Positions 59,278 to 64,000 of a stretch of DNA of 64,000 nt are shown piece by piece (position 1 is the stretch's first letter; each line of letters starts with the position of its first letter). Position numbers and translations under genes: made by a program. Origin of the DNA: Sulfurospirillum sp. UBA4058. Its GTDB lineage: Bacteria > Campylobacterota > Campylobacteria > Campylobacterales > Sulfurospirillaceae. The stretch spans positions 124,001 through 188,000 of the forward strand of contig DFZK01000007.1 of assembly GCA_002382085.1 (NCBI GenBank). The letters run 5' to 3'. The notes beneath the pieces are model-generated. The model saw only the letters and a program-made list of their open reading frames with translations, was not told the origin of the DNA and ran no database searches.

Positions 59278-60201
59278 ATGCGAATCGTATTTATGGGTAC
59301 GCCTTCGTATGCGACACGTATTTTACAAGCACTCGTTGCTCAAAGAGAGTGTGAAGTCGTTCTTTTGGTGACGCAAGAAGATAAACCCGTGGGACGTAAA
59401 CAGATTTTGACGCCTCCTGATACGAAAGCATGGGCGCAAGAGCATGCTCCCAGCCTTGAAATCTATCAACCCAAGCGTTTGCGAAACAATGACGAAGCGG
59501 TCTGCAAAATTGCCGCTTGCCGCCCTGATTTTATCGTTGTTGCCGCATACGGACAAATTCTACCCGCATCGATTTTGGCATTGGCACCGTGCATTAACCT
59601 ACATGCATCGCTTCTCCCTAAATACCGAGGCGCAAGCCCTATTCAATCCACTTTGTTAGCCGACGAGGCTTATGCGGGCGTCACTTCGATGCTGATGGAA
59701 GAGGGGCTTGACACGGGAGCGATGCTAGGATTTTCCTACGTACATGTCAAACCAAGCGATACGTCCGAACACCTGTTTGAAGTGCTAGCGGACGCGGCGA
59801 CATCTTTAACGTTAAAGACGTTAGCACATTTTGAGCAACTTCAGCCGTGGAAACAAGTCGATGCCGCTATGACGCACTGCCGAAAAATCAAAAAAGAAGA
59901 CGGTTTGGTTTCATGGCACGAAAAAGCGCAGACGCTGATGTGCAAATACCGAGCGTTTACGCCGTGGCCGGGCATTTACCTTGCATCGGGATTAAAATTG
60001 ACGGAACTTTCGTTAATGGACGCAGCAGGCAAAAACTCCCGCATCGGATGCATTGAGCGCATCACAAACGAGGGTGTCGTCGTGGCATGTGCTCAAGGTT
60101 CGCTTTTGATTTCAAAAGTACAACCTTCCTCCAAAAATGCGATGCATGTTTTGGATTATATTCGCGGAAAAAGGCTGGCATGTGGTGATTCAATGGTTTG
60201 A
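59278..60201 (+). CDS. fmt: Methionyl-tRNA formyltransferase
   Basis: Formylates initiator tRNA (307 residues). It has VFMGTPSYATRILQAL, ASLLPKYRGASPIQ (the SLLP signature with the catalytic Asn and His nearby) and EEGLDTGAMLG. ATG 59278 is preceded by TAAGGATTAAA that overlaps the proB stop; the frame is open further upstream but only inside proB. It overlaps birA by 20 nt. Confidence 0.96.
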   Translation: MRIVFMGTPSYATRILQALVAQRECEVVLLVTQEDKPVGRKQILTPPDTKAWAQEHAPSLEIYQPKRLRNNDEAVCKIAACRPDFIVVAAYGQILPASILALAPCINLHASLLPKYRGASPIQSTLLADEAYAGVTSMLMEEGLDTGAMLGFSYVHVKPSDTSEHLFEVLADAATSLTLKTLAHFEQLQPWKQVDAAMTHCRKIKKEDGLVSWHEKAQTLMCKYRAFTPWPGIYLASGLKLTELSLMDAAGKNSRIGCIERITNEGVVVACAQGSLLISKVQPSSKNAMHVLDYIRGKRLACGDSMV

Positions 60202-60817
60202 GCGTATCGATTCGACGCACCGTTATATCATCTCCAAAGTTCGCGAAGGTACACTTCTTGCACCATATGCGATCGGTGCCGTTGAACAAACGGACGGTAT
60301 CGGGAGCCGTGGCAATGCGTGGCAAGGCGGCAAAGGAAACTTTTTTTTCTCCTTTTGTGTAGAAGAGAAACAGTTACCCGAAGATTTACCGCTTGCTTCC
60401 GTTTCGATCTATTTTTCTTCCTTAGTGAAGCGTATTTTAGAGGAACAAGGCTCGCACGTATGGTTGAAATGGCCGAATGATTTTTACCGAAACGAGAAAA
60501 AAATCGGCGGATTGATTACGACGAAAATCGCCGGTACGATCGTCGGCTCGATAGGGCTAAATATAAGCTATGCACCCGAAAATTTTGATGTTTTAGACAT
60601 CGATATCGCACCTCAAATTCTAGCAGAACGTTTGATGCAAGAGGTTGAGAAAAAAATATCGTGGAAGAAAGTTTTTAGTAAATATAAGATAGAATTTGAC
60701 AAAAATCGAAAGTTTTCTTTCCATTTAGACGGCAAATTGGTCTCTTTGAACGATGCGGTATTGTGTGATGATGGCTCTATCGAGCTAGAAAATAAAAAGG
60801 TGTACAGTTTACGATGA
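60182..60817 (+). CDS. birA: Biotin-[acetyl-CoA carboxylase] ligase
   Basis: Attaches biotin to the biotin carboxyl carrier protein (211 residues). Motifs: ERIDSTHRYI, QTDGIGSRGNAWQGGKGNFFFSF, VWLKWPNDFY with the biotin-binding Lys region IGGLITTK, and IGLNISYAP. It lacks the N-terminal DNA-binding domain, so it is a catalytic-only enzyme. GTG 60182 has AAGG upstream; GTG 60185 is possible. It overlaps parA by 4 nt. Confidence 0.93.
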   Translation: MVIQWFERIDSTHRYIISKVREGTLLAPYAIGAVEQTDGIGSRGNAWQGGKGNFFFSFCVEEKQLPEDLPLASVSIYFSSLVKRILEEQGSHVWLKWPNDFYRNEKKIGGLITTKIAGTIVGSIGLNISYAPENFDVLDIDIAPQILAERLMQEVEKKISWKKVFSKYKIEFDKNRKFSFHLDGKLVSLNDAVLCDDGSIELENKKVYSLR

Positions 60818-61599
60818 GTGAGATTATAGCGATAGCAAATCAAAAGGGCGGTGTGGGCAAAACGACGACCGCTATTAATTTGGCTGCCTCTTTAGCAGTT
60901 GCCGAAAAGCGCGTATTGTTGATCGATATTGACCCTCAAGCCAATGCTACGACGGGACTCGGTTTTCACAGAAGTGACTACGAGTACAATATCTATCATG
61001 TTCTGATCGGCCGAAAGCGACTCTCGCAAGTCATACTGGAAACTTCGCTTTCGACTTTACATGTCGCGCCCTCGAATATCGGGCTCGTCGGTGTCGAAAA
61101 AGAGTTTTACGATAACAATACCAAAGGTAGAGAGCTTATTTTGAAAAATAAAATCGAAGAGATCAGTGATCAGTACGATTATATTATTATCGATTCGCCG
61201 CCGGCATTAGGTAGCATTACGATCAATGCTTTAAGTGCCGCTAATTCCGTTATTATCCCGATTCAATGCGAATTTTTTGCATTGGAAGGTTTAGCGCAAT
61301 TACTCAATACCGTCAAATTAATTAAAAAAACCATTAATCCTACGCTTGAAATCAAAGGGTTTTTACCGACGATGTATAGCACGCAAAATAATCTTTCGAA
61401 ACAGGTTTTTGCCGACTTGAAAGAACATTTTAAAAGTAAATTGTTTGTCGATAAGGAAAACGCTTCATACGTCGTGATTCCGCGTAATATCAAGTTGGCG
61501 GAGTCTCCGAGTTTCGGTAAGCCGATTATTTTATACGACGTCGAATCTCCCGGCTCAAAAGCGTATCAAACGCTCGCCAATTCTATTTTAGTGAGTTAG
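60814..61599 (+). CDS. parA: Chromosome partitioning ATPase ParA (Soj)
   Basis: A 261-residue Walker-type ATPase that moves the origin region during segregation. The deviant Walker A is KGGVGKTTT (residues about 10-18), with LLIDIDPQANATTGL and IIDSPPALG (Walker B). No N-terminal DNA-binding extension is present, so it is of the chromosomal Soj type. It lies one base before parB. Confidence 0.96.
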   Translation: MSEIIAIANQKGGVGKTTTAINLAASLAVAEKRVLLIDIDPQANATTGLGFHRSDYEYNIYHVLIGRKRLSQVILETSLSTLHVAPSNIGLVGVEKEFYDNNTKGRELILKNKIEEISDQYDYIIIDSPPALGSITINALSAANSVIIPIQCEFFALEGLAQLLNTVKLIKKTINPTLEIKGFLPTMYSTQNNLSKQVFADLKEHFKSKLFVDKENASYVVIPRNIKLAESPSFGKPIILYDVESPGSKAYQTLANSILVS

Positions 61600-61600
61600 T

Positions 61601-62455
61601 ATGAGCAGTGCGAAGAAAGTTTTAGGTCGAGGGCTGAGTGCTATTATCGAGGATGTCGAAGAAGCGTATAAACAAGATATCGAGCAAGCGAAAGATTTGG
61701 TTCGCGAAATTGATATCGAACGTATTACACCCAATCCGTATCAACCGCGAACCCATTTTAACGAGATCGCTCTCAAAGAGCTCAGCGAATCGATCAAACG
61801 TCACGGTTTGTTGCAACCGATTATCGTCGTGGCAAAAGACGACGCTTACATGTTGCTTGCCGGAGAGCGACGTTTACGGGCCAGTAAATTAGCGGGCTTA
61901 ACGAAAATTAAGGCGATTGTTGCCGATATCGAGTCCAAAAATCTCCGCGAATTAGCACTGATCGAAAATATCCAAAGAGAAGATCTCAATCCCGTCGAAT
62001 TGGCGATTGCCTACAAAGAGTTGATCGAAGAGTATAAAATTACGCAAGAAGGTCTTTCGGAAATTATTCATAAAAGCCGTACCCAAATTACCAATACGAT
62101 TCGACTACTCAGTTTAAGCGAACAGACTAAAAAATACCTTTCTGAGGGCATTTTGTCGCAAGGGCATGCCAAAGTCTTGGTCGGACTCGATAGCAAAGAC
62201 GAAGCGACGATCGTTAATACGATCTTGGGACAAAAGCTAAGCGTTCGTGAAACCGAAGCGTTAATTAAAAAACTTAAAAACGGCGAAGAAACGGTTCCGA
62301 AAACAAAGAGTGTTCGTAGTGCTTCCGAAGAGTTACAAACGCTTCAAAAACGATTGGATGAGCTAGGTTTTAAGACCGTTGCAAAAAATAATAGCATTAC
62401 GATTCATTTTAATAACGGTAAAGCAATTGATACCTTTTTTGAAATTTTAAAATAA
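61601..62455 (+). CDS. parB: Chromosome partitioning protein ParB (Spo0J)
   Basis: CTPase that loads at parS sites (284 residues). N-terminal ERITPNPYQPRTHFN, the CTP-binding box LLAGERRLRASKLAG (GERRxRA), a helix-turn-helix region with EGLSEIIHKSRTQITNTIRLL, and a C-terminal dimerisation domain. A parS site was not found by eye in the flanks. It is followed by the ATP synthase operon after 142 nt. Confidence 0.95.
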   Translation: MSSAKKVLGRGLSAIIEDVEEAYKQDIEQAKDLVREIDIERITPNPYQPRTHFNEIALKELSESIKRHGLLQPIIVVAKDDAYMLLAGERRLRASKLAGLTKIKAIVADIESKNLRELALIENIQREDLNPVELAIAYKELIEEYKITQEGLSEIIHKSRTQITNTIRLLSLSEQTKKYLSEGILSQGHAKVLVGLDSKDEATIVNTILGQKLSVRETEALIKKLKNGEETVPKTKSVRSASEELQTLQKRLDELGFKTVAKNNSITIHFNNGKAIDTFFEILK

Positions 62456-62597
62456 TTGAATTAGTTTTCGGCATTAATTTAATAAACTATTTTCCTTGGC
62501 TGTGATAAAATTCGCGCAGATTTTACCGTGGCCTCTTAGTTGATAGTCAAAAATCTACAAAAATGAGACTGATCTCGAACTTAAAGGAGCAAGAAAT

Positions 62598-63020
62598 ATG
62601 TTGGATATTATCCCGGCGCTATTACTGACGACCGGAACTGTATTTTTAGTTTTGTTGGTGATTTTGAACAAAACTCTCTATAAACCCCTTTTAGAATTTA
62701 TCGACAATCGCAATAATTCTATTAATCGTGATTTAGAGAATGCAGGGAAAAATGCCAGTGACGTTGTCGCATATTACCAAGAAACCGAAAGCATTTTGTC
62801 CGAAGCCAAAATCGAGGCGGCGAAGATAAGAGAAGCCGCGTTGAGTGAAGCAAAAGAAAAAGCCGTCAAACGTATCGAGCAAAAAAAGAGCGATCTTGAT
62901 GTCGAAAATGCAACGTTTTTGAAAACGCTAGAGACGGAAAAAGAAGAATTTAAAGCAAGCTTGTTAGCGCAAAAAGCTCTCTTCAAAGAGACGATTGCCG
63001 CTAAGTTGAGCCATATTTAA
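62598..63020 (+). CDS. atpF': F0F1 ATP synthase subunit b' (peripheral stalk)
   Basis: A 140-residue subunit with one N-terminal membrane helix (ALLLTTGTVFLVLLVILNK) and a long charged coiled coil (EAKIEAAKIREAALSEAKEK; RIEQKKSDLDVENATFLK). Paired b and b' genes are usual in Campylobacterota. ATG 62598 follows AAAGGAG by 8 nt. The 142-nt leader contains a weak -10 (TGTGATAAAAT, 62501-62511). Separated from atpF by 9 nt. Confidence 0.92.
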   Translation: MLDIIPALLLTTGTVFLVLLVILNKTLYKPLLEFIDNRNNSINRDLENAGKNASDVVAYYQETESILSEAKIEAAKIREAALSEAKEKAVKRIEQKKSDLDVENATFLKTLETEKEEFKASLLAQKALFKETIAAKLSHI

Positions 63021-63029
63021 GGAGAAAAG

Positions 63030-63542
63030 ATGTTCAAATATCTTTTAATGTGCGTTGCTCCGATAGCGCTTTTGGCAAGTGGAGGCGCACATAGCGGCTC
63101 AACCGATATTATCCCAAGAGCGATTAACTTTTTGATTTTTGCCGCTATCTTATATTATTATATTGCCGAGCCGGCAAAACAGTGGTATTTAGGGCGTAAA
63201 AACGAAATAGCGGATAAATTGGACTCGATTCAAGTCAAACTTAAAGAGTCTCACAGTAAAAAAGAGACGGCTTTGGCAAAAGTCGAAGAAGCGAAAGTCA
63301 ATGCCAAAGCATTGATTGAGACGGCAAAAAAAGAAGCGGTTCTTTTAAGTGAAAAAGTGTCTCTCGAAGCAGATCAAGAGATCGCAAATCTTGAAAAAGC
63401 ATTTCAAGATCGAACGACGATCGAACGACGAAAGATGCAACGCGTTATCGTCAGTGAAATTTTAGACGAAGTCTTTAAAGAGGGTTCTATTTCTCTGGAT
63501 AATAATGAAATTGTCAAAATCGTTAGTAAAAAGGTTGCCTAA
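63030..63542 (+). CDS. atpF: F0F1 ATP synthase subunit b
   Basis: The second stalk subunit (170 residues). Its N-terminus contains a hydrophobic leader (YLLMCVAPIALLASGG), possibly a cleaved signal or a first membrane helix, then the anchor INFLIFAAILYYYIAEPAKQWY and a coiled coil. The long helix joins F0 to F1. It overlaps atpH by one base (TAATG). Confidence 0.93.
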   Translation: MFKYLLMCVAPIALLASGGAHSGSTDIIPRAINFLIFAAILYYYIAEPAKQWYLGRKNEIADKLDSIQVKLKESHSKKETALAKVEEAKVNAKALIETAKKEAVLLSEKVSLEADQEIANLEKAFQDRTTIERRKMQRVIVSEILDEVFKEGSISLDNNEIVKIVSKKVA

Positions 63543-64000
63543 TGAGCGGAGCAATAGCAAAAAAATACGTTAATGCTTTAATCGGCAGTTGTAACGATGC
63601 GGAATTGGTCGAAATCACGACTTCTTTGGTTCAGCTAAAAGCGGCGTTTGATTTGGAAAAATTTAATCATATTATTCTTTCTCCGGATGTAAATGCGCAA
63701 GCAAAAGAGTCGTTGGTACTCTCTTTGGTTGAAAACGGTAGTGCTAAATTGAAAAATTTTATTAAGATCATTAGCCGTAACGACCGTTTAAGCCTTATCC
63801 CTTTAATGGCAAAAGAACTTAAATACCAACTCTCTTTAAAAAACAACACCTATGAAGGAAAAATCTTAACGAACTTTGCGGTTAGCCCTTCGCAAGTAGG
63901 AGAGTTGGAAGCGAATTTCAGTAAAAAATTTAATGCAACAATCAAATTAGCGGCACAACAAGAACAATATCCGGGCATTAAAATAGAGTTAGACGACCTT
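63542..64000 (+). CDS. atpH: F0F1 ATP synthase delta subunit (3' truncated)
   Basis: The frame is open from ATG 63542 to the window edge (153 codons), starting MSGAIAKKYVNALIGS. The N-terminal AKKYVNAL and a late LTNFAVSPSQV are usual for the delta (OSCP) subunit that caps F1. Family length is about 175-180, so roughly 25 residues are missing. Further atp genes likely follow beyond the right edge. Confidence 0.92.
   Translation, partial: MSGAIAKKYVNALIGSCNDAELVEITTSLVQLKAAFDLEKFNHIILSPDVNAQAKESLVLSLVENGSAKLKNFIKIISRNDRLSLIPLMAKELKYQLSLKNNTYEGKILTNFAVSPSQVGELEANFSKKFNATIKLAAQQEQYPGIKIELDDL

Noticed and set aside
60814..62455. parAB as a sign of a plasmid or an integrated element
   Set aside because: The genes are of the chromosomal Soj/Spo0J type and overlap housekeeping birA on one side and adjoin atp genes on the other. 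No repA or iterons are seen.

Overview
The window looks like chromosome of a Campylobacterota (epsilonproteobacterial) bacterium, most likely Sulfurospirillum or a close relative. The evidence is gene content: an H. pylori-like malate:quinone oxidoreductase, a fused CcsBA cytochrome c synthase, a DctPQM TRAP transporter next to a sensor/regulator pair, paired b/b' subunits of the ATP synthase (atpF', atpF, atpH), and the order obgE-proB-fmt-birA-parA-parB-atp. The genus is inferred from gene content, not from a search.

Layout. 1-9.4 kb: the tail of an unknown gene, a short-form hybrid cluster protein (Hcp) behind an FNR-type box, a two-gene minus-strand cassette (TIR-like protein plus membrane protein), a membrane/kinase fusion, a small S4 protein, a LemA-TPM-TPM operon, a secreted alpha/beta hydrolase and a DEAD-box helicase. 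Codon choice here (almost no CCG proline codons) differs from the rest of the window. 9.4-15 kb: YcaO, an unknown coiled-coil protein, an SPFH/NfeD pair, tmRNA and a lipoprotein. 15-28 kb is a nutrient-uptake block: divergent Cache histidine kinase and OmpR-type regulator, DctPQM, two related porins that share an almost identical 5' block, and a LivJHMGF amino-acid ABC transporter. 28-33.7 kb: CcsBA, a small membrane protein, six tRNA genes on the minus strand (Glu-CTC, Lys, Asp, Val, Glu-TTC, Lys in coordinate order) and a CinA-like protein.

33.7-64 kb is mostly plus-strand housekeeping: ileS, a 42-codon membrane ORF, gatA, guaB, metX, xseB, a nitrilase-like and a ThiF-like gene, a dapC-like aminotransferase, murC, mutS2, dapE, ridA, mqo, a methyltransferase, a GNAT enzyme, an S41/PDZ protein, a CheX-domain protein, pyk, rplU-rpmA, obgE-proB-fmt-birA-parA-parB and the start of the ATP synthase operon, which runs off the right edge. 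Many neighbours overlap by 1-20 nt (ATGA or TAATG junctions), so most of this half is probably read as long operons.

The points most worth following up are: a strongly over-represented palindrome TTACATGTAA (16 copies found by eye, mostly just after stop codons and sometimes forming terminator-like stem-loops or feeding a ribosome binding site); the TIR-like cassette at 1.5-3.0 kb, which may be an uncharacterised defence pair; two enzyme homologues that have lost a catalytic residue (nitrilase Cys to Gly, S41 protease Ser to Gly); the duplicated Lys-Glu tRNA pair with a Glu-CTC tRNA; and the compositional difference of the left 9.4 kb. I found no CRISPR array, insertion sequence, integrase or prophage gene. 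No gene-free stretch exceeds about 200 bases outside the RNA genes; the longest is 20368-20569, which holds hairpins and the porin promoter.
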